Shown here piece by piece: positions 51,966 through 64,000 of a stretch of DNA of 64,000 bases (the first letter of the stretch is position 1; each line of letters opens with the position of its first letter). The position numbers and the translations under genes are program-made. The stretch covers positions 41,157,154 to 41,221,153 of the forward strand of contig CM072887.1 of the NCBI GenBank assembly GCA_037013685.1, read 5' to 3'. Source of the stretch: Acridotheres tristis (lineage: Eukaryota; Chordata; Aves; Passeriformes; Sturnidae). The notes beneath the pieces are model-generated. The model saw only the letters and a list, made by a program, of their open reading frames with translations, made no database searches and had not been told where the DNA came from.

Positions 51966-54900
51966 TTACTTCCTTTTCTCAGTTTTCAGGGAAGAGTCCA
52001 GTGGATCTGGCAGAAAGGCAGTTAGGTGATGAAGGAAAATCAAGAGCTGGCTAATAATTCTTAGAAACATTTGAGACTCTGCTCATAGAAAAGTTTAGGA
52101 AGTGATCTGACGGTGCTACCAGTATATTTTATCCCACTCGGAGCAGGGAAATTTACTCAGTAGTTTCATACAGCTTGTCAACATGCTCAAACCTATTTTA
52201 TCAAAAGATCCATCCAGTTCCTTTTGTTGGCAGCAGCACAGAGTTGAAGCTGAGCTCCAGGTGTTTTTTAGACACTTCAACACTGGCAGTTACAAATTCA
52301 GGATCAGTCACCTTTCCTTTCTCATGCTTTTCTTGGACAAGCAGGGATCATTGCCATCATCCATCTGCTCCCTGCTTTCACATGTGGGTTTTCCAGTAGT
52401 GGGAGTCCTGTGAAATTTCCATTCCCTTTTCTCTCCCTGGTGAACTGTATATGTTCACAGCTACATGGCATGATAAACTCCAGTGGTCACACATACTCCC
52501 TTTCCAGTTACTCCTAGATCTTGTTCTGATATTGGAGTCTAGCCATAATATTTTCTAGGTCACCCTGAATCTTTATCCTCTCTGTAGTTGACGGCAGAAA
52601 AGATTTATTCAGGTTTCAGCTGTTTGTGAAGACCCTTAGAATTCAATCTCTATCCCAGGATCAACCCTGCTAAAGGCAAAGCTTGAGTTGTGGGATGCTG
52701 GAAATCCTCCAACCTGAATCATGGGCTGCTGTGCAGGTGCTGTGTGAACTGCTCCAAGTTCCCTGCCAACCAGGGCCCCGAAAATGAGGAATCCACAGCG
52801 CTGCTCCAGTTTACTCCCTGCAGGTTAAAGTCCAGGGAGTGCCTGTGCTGCAAGAAGATGAAGGTAACCACCATCACCTCACCTGCTCCCATCTTGGTGC
52901 TAAGGAGCAGTGTGGGCAATGTTTGTCTTGGTCTCTGCTCCCTTGTGTGCTGCTGACAGTCGTGTGGTATCAACAAGTGTGAGACAACCTCAAATTACAG
53001 GATGCAGTTTATCTGCAGGAGGATGGAGCACCACACAAGCTGATTTGCCTTGTTTCACTGTGGCTCTTACTTGTTCACAGCCCAAACCCCCCCGCAATGC
53101 AATCAACTGAATGGCAGCCTCAGGCAATTGCACCTTTTTACACTTTCCAAGAAGAGAATTACTTGCATAAAAGCTTCTACATTTTGCTTTACTACCTCTC
53201 CACACAGATTTGGTTGTCAGTTGAAGCAGGGGGAGAATATTTTCCAACCATAATGAAAACACTGCGTGGTGATGCAAGGAAGATCTCCAGTCTGATGACG
53301 TGCCTCTATTTTCAGAATGCTATTTTTTTCAAAAAAGATCTTAAGTCAGAATAAAGGAGGGCTCCTGGTGGAGCTCTGACTTGCTCTTGTTTGGCTTCTG
53401 ATACATCACCATACACCAAAAAAGGTCACTGCATGGATGCACTTAGGTGACTCCTAAGAAAATCTCAAGAAAACTGATCAGGTAGATTCACACTTGCATC
53501 CAAATGCAGTGGCTTGTGTGCACACAATTCAGGCAACACCAAACCTACCCAGTGCTCCTGCCTCTCAGCAGTCATGCTCTGCAGAAACTGAAAATTTATA
53601 TTTGTTGCCATAATGTTCTGGCATGAGCCTTTCCACAGTAACATTGATTTTTCTTTTTTTCTCTTGCACATTCTCAGCCATCCAATTCTCCATCTACCTC
53701 ACCATCTTGCCAGATTCTTATCCCTTCCCTCTCACAGACAGGCCCTTTGCTCTACAGAGCAACCCTCTGGTTTCACAGGTTTAATCACACTGAGCAGCAG
53801 ATGTTGTGTGTAAGGACAGTAATGTCTGGTTCTGCTTGCTTTTTTACTTCCTTTCACAGCCTGTGTTTTCCTATCACTAACTTAAACATGTTATTTTAAA
53901 CATTTTTTACATGTTTCATCATCTTCCCTTCTCTCCTTACTTTCACAGATCTTAATGTTTCTATTTCCTTTCTTCCTGTTCCACAATTCCCTCTTCCAGC
54001 TTCCCCTAAGAAAAATGAACACATGGTAAAATACTCTGTTTTTCTCATTGTTTTCCCTTTCCTTCTCTTCCAGTCCTTTCTCTAATTCTATCCCATCTTC
54101 CACTTACTTTCCTTATGACACCCGAGGACATGTTTCCTCAATTATTTATGGATTTATTTACTCACATATTTATTGCTTTTGGCTATTGTCCTTACAGAAG
54201 CCTCACATTTTTCACATTTCCCATCAGCTCCCAGTTTTGACTCATGTTCCCTGGAGGTGGGGTAAGTTTCTGTTCTCTCTCCCTCCAGCTATGAGTACAC
54301 TACAAGCCAGAAAGAAATACCTAGTTTTACAATAGCTCAGTAGGACTATAGCTATGCAGAGTTTAGTATGGACTGCAAAGTCTGTCCAGGATCTTTATAA
54401 ATACGGGGAGTCTTAGCTGTGGCTCTGCTCATTGCTGTGACAAAAATACAAGGCCCAAGAGAGGTGTAAGCCCATTCTTGCATAGCAAAGTGACTGTAAG
54501 AGGTGCAGCAGGGAGCTCACAACCTCCATGAGCATTAGCCACCTGTACATTACCCTAGCCTGTGCTGCTGAATGCTCTGAAAAATGCAGAAACTTTGCTG
54601 GGCTTCAAAGGGGAATGTTCCCAGGGCTTTTCCAGGAAACAAGGAAATTTCCCCTCCCAGACAAGTGGGACTTTTTGTAGCCCCTTGGTGAGCAGCATTT
54701 AGGAGCTCAAGCTGGGAGGAAGGTAATGGAGGTTAACTTTTTGGCTGTGCAGCACCTCATATCACCAGGTGCCCTGACTGTGTGCTATTCATGTCCAGGA
54801 GAATCTTGCTTTTGTGTTCAAAGGAATAAGAGAAGCCTTGTGGTGTTTGCTTCCAGTAAGATACAATAAGATACGTTTTCTGCATGCAAGAAGTGGTATA

Positions 54901-57399
54901 AAAGAAAAAAGAGAAGCACAATAAAAGGGAAAGCAGACTGGTGTGGTTTAGGAATGAGGTACTGGAATTCCCACTGCAGCTGATTTAAGTCCCAGTTTCT
55001 CAGCAAGGCTGGTTCCCCAACATACAGTTAGCAAACGAAATTAGCTTGGTACCTAATGCACCAGTGAAAGCCTTTGATGGTAAGCCCCAAGGATAAGGGA
55101 GTGAGAGCCAGACTCTCCATAGCACACAACACGCCAGTTTAACTTGGCTGGGAGTCAGGCTCTGCGTGCTTTTCTTACACAGTGTACAAAACCCAGCTTG
55201 TTGGCAATGCTCGATAAATAAATAGAGATAACAAAATCTGCAACATAACCAGAAGGATACCCGGAAATTACTTGTGCATGGAACTCCCTTGGACATGGCA
55301 CGTTGCCCTCAGCACAGGGAAATATACTTCCACTGCAAGCTCAGAGTACAGTAATTATTACTTTTCACCAGTTATTCCTGGGTGATAAAAACAATAATCT
55401 GTGGGTGTGGTAGGTCAAATAGTATATAAATTACCAGTCAGACTATGTTTAGGCCCATAAACTAAAAGGATGGTGTTCTGGGAACAATGACTGAAGTGTT
55501 AACCATATCTGATTTTTTCTTAATGTACAGTCCAACCTTTGCATCTTGATGACCTGCCAGACTTGTCTGTGGTATGTGATTTTTTTTTGTGAGAGAGGTC
55601 TGAAGGAAATAAAAATCCTGGATGAGTGCAGAAGGCATGAAAGTGTGTGTTGATGGAACAATATCTATCTCGGAAATTGTCCTTCATCTCATGCTCAAAA
55701 GTGAACAATTGCAGTGAAAAAAGAGGTTTTTAGTTGCATACTGACTTGTGAAGTTTTTCTTTGGGTCTGTACCATTCTTTCAAGAGTGTGTGCAGGGTAC
55801 AAAAGAGTAAACTGCAGTAATAAAATGCTGTGCAATGGCCAACAGGTAAATAATTCAGCACTATGGACAAGCAGATGAACACCAGCTGTTTCAAGCTGGC
55901 ATTTAATGCATCTCAGATTGCAATTCAGTGTTTTGGATTGGAAGCTACTTGTTGTAAATTGGCATCTCAGCTATTCCCACCCTGGGACTTTGGGCAAACA
56001 TTCAAGAGCCACTGCCTGGCTTAGTGCTACCAGAAACATTGGTGATTGGGGCTGACCATCCCTCCAGATCAGCTTTGGATCCCCAGCTGTGACCAGAGCA
56101 GCCCCAATCACAAGACTTGCCCACAAATCCACCCAGGCAGATGAGCTCTGCCCTGGGCCAGCAGGGCCTCTGAGCCCCTGGTATGCACCTTGAAGGGTGA
56201 TACTGATGACTTGCAATTGTAATTGTTTGCCCCTGTCATAGATAAGGAATTGTCTGAATTCCCACAGAATTCAGTTGGAAGCAAGATGAAACCACAGGAT
56301 CATGTTGTCCCTGCTGTGATGATAACAAAATATTGTATGATTGTTATTAATACTATAGCTGGACGAGAATCATACAGTCATATAAGCACCAAGGGAAAAA
56401 AAGTCTCTAAATCAAATACATTTAAATCATATTTAAGGCATATCACCAAGTGCAAGAAGAAAACCTATAAGGAAGAAATTGAGAAATTAAGAGAAAGATT
56501 AGAAATTCAAAGACGCTTGTGTTCTGGGCACAAGTAGAACAGTTATGTTCTTTAGAAGATACAATTAGGAAATACTGAAACCATGTGATTAGCATCTAAT
56601 AAACATTTACTCAAAACAGTTAAACGGTACTTCACAAACATGAGATTTGCAAAAGATGAAATGGTATTTTTACAAAGGAGTTACTGAAGTTTATTCTGGA
56701 TATAGCAGAGAGCAAGAAGAAAGCACAAAAACCATCTGCTGAGATGGAAAATCATTCACTATCCAGTCTCGTTTTCCATCACTACATGCAGAGGAGTATT
56801 TATCCCCTGTTGATCTTCTTCAGGTGATTTCTCACCTGTTCATCCTGCTCACATAAAAGCCCCAGCCTACAATATATTGATAGGTCTGGACCACATGACG
56901 TGTGTCTCAGAAACTGAGCTTCCACGTCAGCAGTTTAAAAAAACCTCTCAACCAACGTCTGGCAGAGGGAACAAACCTGGGATCTTCTGTATGAACTTTT
57001 TTTTCTTTCCAAAAACCCAGGCACCAGCAGAAAGGGTGTCTCATATTACCTACTCCTCAGTGGTGAGTCCTTCTATTTTTGGGGTTTTCCACCACTGGAA
57101 AACAGAGCATACCTGATGTGTGCCATGGACACATCCTTCCAGTCCGGGAGGACTGTGTGGGTGAAACATAGTGCTGAAAGAAAGTTGGATCTAGAGTTTG
57201 AGATACTTGGATTTTCAGTGTGGTGTGCATTTTGAGAAGGAAGAAAATGAAAAACAGCTCCAGGTTTAGATAAATTGTCCTGGAAAAAAATAGAGATTTT
57301 GTGAAATGAATAACAGCCTATCTACAATTAATTTCCATGGAATATTTTGTTTTATTTGAAGTCGTTTGTTTCCTTCTCAAATGATGTTGCATAACTATC
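51966..57399. other. GALNT2 5' flank (no gene)
   Basis: No recognised gene. The stretch 53640-54120 is pyrimidine-rich on plus (CTTTC, TTCCCTTC, TCTTCC motifs). A short Lys/Arg-rich frame at 56286-56537 is noted among the findings but is not called as a gene. Confidence 0.55.
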
Positions 57400-57425
57400 A
57401 ATAATAATAATAATAATAATAATAT
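57400..57425 (+). repeat. (AAT)n microsatellite
   Basis: Eight perfect AAT units plus a partial ninth. It is likely polymorphic in length. Confidence 0.92.
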
Positions 57426-60309
57426 TCCCAGGAGTTTCCTAAACAAGACAAAATCATGAATATTGGTCCTAAAAGAGCTGTACTCTTCATACATGCAACT
57501 ACTCTTACCCTCTCTGCATCACATAGAGGCTTATAACACATTCTTACTGGGGGCTACAGAGACGGCTGCCAAATACTTCCCTGTTCTGTCCTGTATGAGC
57601 AGCTACTGACTTTTCAGGGGGTGGCATTCAAATAGCTCTCTCAAACAAACATTTAATTCAAAAGTACTTAAAATATGACTCAGGACCCCTGCTGTGATGT
57701 TCTAGATGTAGTTTCCAACAGCAAAACTGTCATTGTTCTCACCAGCCTTCTAACAGTCTGCAGTGAAGATTCTTCTGTCTGAATTGGCTGGGTTTGAACC
57801 CCATTATTTGCAGCACAGCAGTAACAAACACTGTATTTTCAGTGTCATCCTATCGTAAGAAAAAAATACAAGATTCTCAGCTCCACAGTAGTACCGATAT
57901 ACATCTACATTTTAGACAAATTTGCACAGTTCTTTCAGAACTGAATTTCAGGTCTTGGTATGCTTCCAGATCACTGTGTCTCTTCTGGCATTCATCAAAG
58001 TACTGCACTGTACTGACAGTATGCCATGTCATAGTGGTAAAATACTCTAATACTGAGGTTTAAGCACTATTTACAAATTGAAACCTGCAAGAAGAAGGAA
58101 AATAAAAACTAAACTTTCCTTATTAAACAAGTTCTGATTTTGTTTAAAATTTACTGCAGCTGGAGACAATGTGGGCAGAAGAATGTGGGTTTGTTCATGG
58201 TGCTGCCTTCAGCTGCAGGAATGTGCTCTGGGCGTGTGAAGTGATGGAGTTGAGCATGAGCCAACACCAGCACCCGCAGACTTCTGGCTCTCACTCCCCT
58301 ACTGAAGCCACCAAATGCTTCTGCTGACATGGACACAGAGGTTTTTGCAGGAAAATCTTCATGGGATTTCAGAGAAGTAGGTTACTGCCTCATGTCTGCC
58401 TCCAGTCAACACTTGCTCCAGATGTCCTTAAACGTGGTTATCTCTCCAGCCACCTTAGGCATGGAAGATAGTCATGTTCTGGGCTTGTTGATACGGGGAC
58501 ATCCAGAAGAATTAAATTGATTTATCTTTGGAAGGGGATTAGGTGATGACACTTAATCAGCAGTGAATTAAACACTCTCATTCAGAAATAGAGAGCCCCT
58601 AATTCAGTTTATCTTAATTCACTCTGTAAGGGAGCTACGGCTGTGACTGAAGCATAGGGAAGGCAGGCTTGGGCACAGCTGCTGCTGTGATCCCACAGCT
58701 CTCCCTCAGCCATTTGGCAGGGGCTGCCAGCCCACCCAAAGTGCTGGGAAAGGAGGGGTGGGCTAAAGAGAGCCTCCACTCCTTCCTCACCCCCACATAG
58801 CTCACAACCCATGTCTCAGGGCACTGGGTCCTAAGTAGCATGACTTGAGGTCTCAGCAGTTCCCACACCACTGCATACTGGCCTGGCTGATGAGTTCCCA
58901 GACCCCTCTTTGGAAATCCCCCTTTCTCCATCCTCCTGAGGTATTTCAAGAACTGAGGTTCTGGCAGGGTCACATTAGAGCCCAACTGACTGATCAATCT
59001 GATGCTGGGAATGAAATACAAAGATTGGGATTTTGAAAGTTTGCCAGCAAAAAAATTGGACCAAAACAGGGCAACAAGCCCTGCAACCTGTTTAGGTGCT
59101 AGCTAACACTGCTGCACAGTGGACTCCCGCTCATATTTAATTGTAGGCATTTCCCAGATGATGAACATTTGTTATTAAAACTCTGGCTGTTGTGTGTTAT
59201 TGACTTCGTACTACGTACAGAAAAAGAAGACAAGTGTGAAGGAGTCAGTCTTCTTTATCAGGTCCCGTTGTAGCACACACATGGCTTTCTCCCCAGTGGA
59301 GGCAGCCAAGGATGCAGGAAGGGAAGAGGTCTCTTGGGACCTAGCCTGGTAGCCATAAGAGCATCCCCTACGTGAGCATGCATCAACACCCTTTGCTAAA
59401 GCAGTTTCTCTTTCCCACTTGAAATCCAATCATCTACCATAAGTAACCTTTTTAGCCTATCTGATGCTGATGAAGTGTCATGCAGAAGGTGGCTTGCAGT
59501 CCAGTACATGCTCTCTCACGAACTGCAGTTTGCTTTCATTTAAGGTCACAATTTGGGCTTGCTTTATCCCAACCAAAAATCAGCTGTTTCACTTTCAGAC
59601 ACCTGCTCAAGCTCCCAGCATAAGAGCAGGTCCCTCCCTTGACTTGCCTTTTCCAAATGCTCATAGTGATGCATTACACTGAATAATGGCAACTTTAAAA
59701 GAAATTGGAATCTCTTCAGACTTCAATTGACCTTAAGTATAGGTTCTGTTTCTAAAATCCCTTCCTCAGCAAAAGTGGATGTCTGGGAGAATGGGTAATG
59801 GAATATGGAGCACTGCTGCCTCACCCTGTGCTTGGCAATTACCAGAAATTGTTGCTGTTTGACAGCAACTTCTGTGTGATCGTACACTTCTAGCAGTAAT
59901 AGTCTTGAGTCCATAATTCCTACTAGCGTGCCATTAGTTAACTCTGTCATGGCAGCTCACCCAAACAAATCAGCAATTGAGCATAGATCATTGTAAGCTT
60001 TTACAGTCTGGGAACTCATCGTTTGTTACTAGGCAAGTTTTTATTCATACAGATCCCAGTTAGACTCACACAGGGAAATACAACCCCTAACCATTTGCAA
60101 TTATTCCTGTGACATGAATTCTCACGTCTGCTAGCAGTAAAGTTCTTCTCAGAAAGATTGGGCATGAACAGGTGATCAGGGACAATCTGATAACATTGTT
60201 TGGGGTGGCCTTACTACTTTTGTGATACGTAGCTGTCTCTCATCTAAGTGAATGCAACCTTTGTGTAGCTGTACATCAACTACTGCACACAGACACGCAC
60301 ATAAACTAA
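57426..60309. other. GALNT2 5' flank (no gene)
   Basis: No exon, RNA gene or mobile element recognised. Short ORFs such as 58635-59021 (minus) do not resemble any family. Confidence 0.6.
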
Positions 60310-60354
60310 CCCCCCCACATACACACACCCCCCATACACACACCCCCCTACACT
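60310..60354 (+). repeat. C-run/CA minisatellite, about 15-base period
   Basis: About three imperfect units of CCCCCC followed by (AY)(CA)n: CCCCCCACATACACACA, CCCCCCATACACACA, CCCCCCTACAC. It is a short tandem array produced from a CA microsatellite with C-tracts. Cys/Val/Gly-rich translation on the minus strand here is an artefact. Confidence 0.88.
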
Positions 60355-60525
60355 CTTCTGTGTTTGAATTCAAGAGCCCAAATATGCAACCTGTTTGTTT
60401 GATTTGGTAAATCTGAAAAGAATAAGTATATGACAAAAGTGCAGTAAGACAAATAATCATATATCAGCCTATCCGACAATGCTGTACACTCTTTCTAAAT
60501 ATACATAGAGTCCTTAGACAGAAAA

Positions 60526-60697
60526 ATGCACACATGTATGTGTAGAGACAGACAGGAAGATATCATTTTTGCCCATGTGTATATACACATATTTACACAT
60601 ATATAGAATATTTCAAAACTAGAAAGGAGATTTAGTCACACAGCTCCTTGATGCTAACTCATACTGTATGTCTATCTGCATACACACATGTGCACAC
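60526..60697. repeat. Cluster of alternating purine-pyrimidine tracts
   Basis: Three perfectly alternating tracts occur at 60526-60544, 60574-60592 and 60677-60697, made of TG, CA and TA steps. The middle one contains a perfect 16-base palindrome (ATGTGTATATACACAT, 60575-60590). Confidence 0.8.
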
Positions 60698-63600
60698 TCT
60701 GCTGGGACTGTCAAAGCCATCTGTGCTTGCACTGCATAGCGGTTTTAGTCACATTTCCCAAGGATAAAAAACTATTTAAGAATCCATTCTCTTTCCACCT
60801 GCTCACTCTTCTTGCAATCTCAAACCTTTCTGGCAGCTCCAAGCTTACCTGGAAATGGCTAGTTTCATACAGAATCGACAAAAATATGCATCGAGACACA
60901 GGAGAAAGCCTCAATCTGTATTGTGACTGAGGCAAAGGATGTGGTATGAACTTACCCTCACTTTAGCCCAGAGAATCTGCAAGAGACAGCAAATTTGAAA
61001 GTCTAGAAATCTGAGAAAAATTAATTGGGAACTTTCATTCAAGAACCAGACCCAAAACAATGGGAAATCTGATTTCATTCGTTCCAGTGCTCATGGCACT
61101 CTTTTGTTTCTGTTGATCTGAAGGAGAGTGTTCCTCTATCCATTTCTATGTTGGATCTTTGGCAAACACACTCATTCTGTACAATTCTGCTTTGACCTCT
61201 GTTTGTTAAGGTGCTGAATGACTCATTTGCAGATAAATTGTTTCAGATTTTGAGTGAGTGATTTATATTTCTGACAGAAGGAATTAGACCAGGACTTAAC
61301 TGATGGGGGGGTGGGGTGGGAAAAGGTCCAAGTACCAGAAGCTGGAGAGAACTTAAACATTACAAACATTTTCAATCTCTGATTTTCATGTTCTAGATCC
61401 TCAACTTTACTCCCTTTCCAAAAACATAGAGCAGCGTGAAAATTATGCACAACTTAGCAAAATTTGCCCACCAAGAAAAGGAGATTTACAGCCCACACAA
61501 ATTAGTGGGAGAGCTCAGCTGAATCAGAGATTTGTGTGTCCTGGAGATTGTTCCAGGCGATGATGGGGAGAAGGTGGTTTCATGTTTCCCAAACATTCTC
61601 AGACCTGGGACCAAAACCCAGGCCAAGCTGGGGCAGTATGAATTGGCTCCTGCACATCACTTTTTATATCCCATACTCCTGGAGACACAGGGGCAGGAGC
61701 TCAAGGACTTCAATACAGCCAGAGGCTCTAATTTTGGATCTTTAAATTTGCTTAGACTTAGATACCTGGACCTCCAAAGATCACTCCTGGTGAAGGAAAT
61801 CATGCACTTCCACTGCATAAACACACCCATACCAAGGGTTTTGCACGTGATGGCAAGATAGAGCTCATTGGGATTCAAGTCATTTCATTCCCATTAATCA
61901 TGTTAATAATTGAAAACATATGTTCAGCTTGAAAGCACAGCAAGAGAGGCAACCCTGCATGGAAGTGCATTGTTATCCAATTCTAATGATACTCATTAAC
62001 ATACCTTTGCCAACGTCAAAGAGAAAATCCTCCCACCAAAATCAAGTACAGTATTTGCTGTCAACTTCATGTGTTCCAACCAGATAAAACCCTTCCACAG
62101 CCACTTGTTCCACCTTAGAAAGTCTTTTTCAGTTAAGTCTGTCCCTTCTCCCAGAGTGCAAACAGTACTGGTGCCAAGCTCTTCTAAACTGTTTGTGAAC
62201 TACTTGCACAGAAAAGCATTCAGGCAAGACTACCAGCTGCAGGGCTGGCTTGGCCATGGTCTGTGACTCCCTCTCCAGCAGTTCTGTCACAGGGACAGGT
62301 GCTACCCACAGCCCTGCCACCACACTTCAGCCTGATGTTGGGCTGGGGCCCCTCAGGAAGACCTTCAGATTTCCAATACCAAAAATAGCCCAAACAAGCT
62401 TAAATATTCACAGCCATTGATATTGCCCTCTCATTGCTCCCATTAAAGTGAAGACAATGTTCCCATTATAAACTTGCTTTGGCAGAGCTTGCGTGATGGA
62501 ATCATTAAAATTAATTCCAGGTGAAAATCTGCAACGCAAATTCTAACCAGAGCAGTGAATTTCAGAGGAAACCTCGCTGCCTGTAGGCAGACAATATTCT
62601 TAACTCAACATCTCAGCCTTTCCCAGCTCCTGAAACTAAACGGGGAGCTTTTGCTTTCAACAAGGCAAAGCTGGGCTCTTCTTGGGCCTGGACACACTAT
62701 CAAGTTACCATTGCAGCTCCAGAAACCACACTAAGTTCATTGTGTGTTTGAGCCCTGAGGGAAGGATGAAGAAAAGAGAGTAAGTTTGGATACAGGTGGA
62801 AGAAAGGATGGATGTTTTTTCTTTTTCAGATGCACTTATTCTCCCAATGTGCATATAAATCACTTCTGCTGCTATTAGTAACAGCAAAAAAATAAGCCTC
62901 TTTCAAAATGAGTTTTGCAATCCTGTAACAGGAAGGCAGGAGAGAGGGAAAAAAAAAAAAGAAAAAAAATTTTAACAGCGAGCCTTGTTTAAATATTAAT
63001 AATATGGTTTACACAGACTTCAAAATCCTGACAAACACTCTGGTTTAGATTGCACACTTAGTTCTCATCATCCCTTTTCTCCTCCTACACCCTTTCTCCA
63101 CTGATCCATAAACTCAGCACAAGCAAATTCCTCCTACCTGGATAGAAATGCTCAGATGCTACTTACATTTGTGCTATTTCTTACTCAAAGGAGCACAGTG
63201 CCTTGCAGGCAAGGCACTGGATAAGGAAACAGAGGGTAATGAGGGTCACAAATGTGACAGCCAAATAGTGCCACTGCTGGAAACAGGAACCAGTGCAAGT
63301 TGGATCCCATGGCTGACGTGCTAGGGCTGTTCATATGCAAAGGTGGGTCAGCAGAGCAGAGAGGATCTCCTGACCTCTTTTTCCTGCCAAATGACTCCCT
63401 CCAGCAGGTACTGGCAAAAGCAGTGACTATTTCTGAGCTGTACAGAAGCAGGAATGTGGAGAATAAATCTGGATCCTATCCGACTGTTATTTTATCTGAC
63501 TTGGGGAATGGGATCTTGCAGGCCCTATTGCACTGTCATCTCATTTTTGCCACTCCCAGAGCTGAATTGAGCCAGTGGGAGAAGGATATTTATTTGGGCC

Positions 63601-64000
63601 TGTAGGAGTTAATCAGTGTTGAGACTTTTAAATTCTATGCCTTCCAAGGGTTGCCCCACAGTTTTTGAAAGTGGGATCTGAGTGCATTACAGACAGTCTT
63701 CCATAGGGTGTGAGAGCCAGCAGATAAACTCCAGGAGTACGAGTGCTTACAGACCTCATCCTGCCCCTCTCAGCAGGCTGGAAGAGATTTCACCCAGGGT
63801 TTCCCTGGGGGACAATGGCGAGAGGGGCTCCTGCATTCTCCAGCTCGCTCACTGAGGTAATCTAACCCTGCACTGATCCGACCACTCTGGTATTTTTCAT
63901 TAGAAAATTTTGGAAAATTCTTTGGAAAATAGAGGCCAAGGCCTCAAGCAGTGTAAATCAGTGTAAACCTCCCCCCCCCGAAATGTATCACCAGGGATCT
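60698..64000. other. GALNT2 5' flank, distal part (no gene)
   Basis: No recognised gene. It contains a G-rich run at 61305-61320, a 12-base A-run at 62949-62960 and a 9-C run near 63970. ORFs at 61532-61861 and 63300-63605 do not match any family I know. No exon of an upstream neighbouring gene was seen before the right edge. Confidence 0.55.
61305..61320 (+). repeat. G-run cluster (candidate G-quadruplex)
   Basis: G7-T-G4-T-G3 within 16 bases. If the G7 run splits into two G-triplets, it satisfies the four-run rule with single-base loops, a very compact quadruplex design. Confidence 0.5.

Noticed and set aside
57790..57802. tRNA B-box-like sequence (GGGTTTGAACCCC)
   Set aside because: No A box at the right distance and no cloverleaf could be drawn around it.
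60176..60460. Cys/Val/Gly-rich minus-strand ORF
   Set aside because: Its unusual composition comes from the C/CA minisatellite.
61532..61861. 109-codon ORF on plus
   Set aside because: No similarity to any family I know, and an overlapping frame is open as well. There is no splice or promoter context.
63300..63605. 101-codon ORF on plus near the right edge as an exon of a neighbour gene
   Set aside because: The translation does not match any gene expected upstream of GALNT2 and lacks clear splice sites.

Overview
The window looks like vertebrate nuclear DNA, most likely from a bird. It is AT-rich and almost free of coding sequence. It has one strong CpG island and carries several CR1 LINE 3' ends that finish in the octamer repeat typical of avian CR1 (ATTCTATG-like) rather than in poly-A. 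I see no bacterial gene organisation, operons, CRISPR array or phage-like block.

The only coding exon I can defend is on the minus strand at 39878-40000. It is the first coding exon of GALNT2 (polypeptide N-acetylgalactosaminyltransferase 2): a short basic cytoplasmic tail, a type II membrane anchor and the start of a Gly-rich stem, ending in a clean phase-0 splice donor (AAG|GTGAGAG). It lies in a CpG island (about 39315-40710). Upstream of the ATG are GC boxes and an inverted CCAAT box that form a TATA-less promoter.

Layout: 1-39877 is read as intron 1 of GALNT2, transcribed right to left; I saw no second exon, so the intron runs off the left edge. It holds three CR1 3' ends (9361-9628, 18211-18335, 27096-27130), all on the plus strand and so antisense to GALNT2. 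It also holds many A-runs on the plus strand (T-runs in the transcript), including a compound A/C tract at 32325-32408. 40001-40710 is promoter and island. 40711-64000 is the 5' flank of GALNT2, with no recognisable exon. It contains a decayed CR1 reverse-transcriptase fragment (51400-51965), a purine tract with a perfect mirror repeat (47821-47938), an (AAT)n microsatellite, a C/CA minisatellite beside three alternating purine-pyrimidine tracts (60295-60697), and candidate G-quadruplex and CTCF-like sites.

I did not find a previously undescribed biological system. The more interesting points concern the regulatory architecture of the GALNT2 promoter, the shift in strand composition at the promoter, and a few structure-prone DNA tracts. 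Most open reading frames in the window are chance ORFs or GC-rich shadows.
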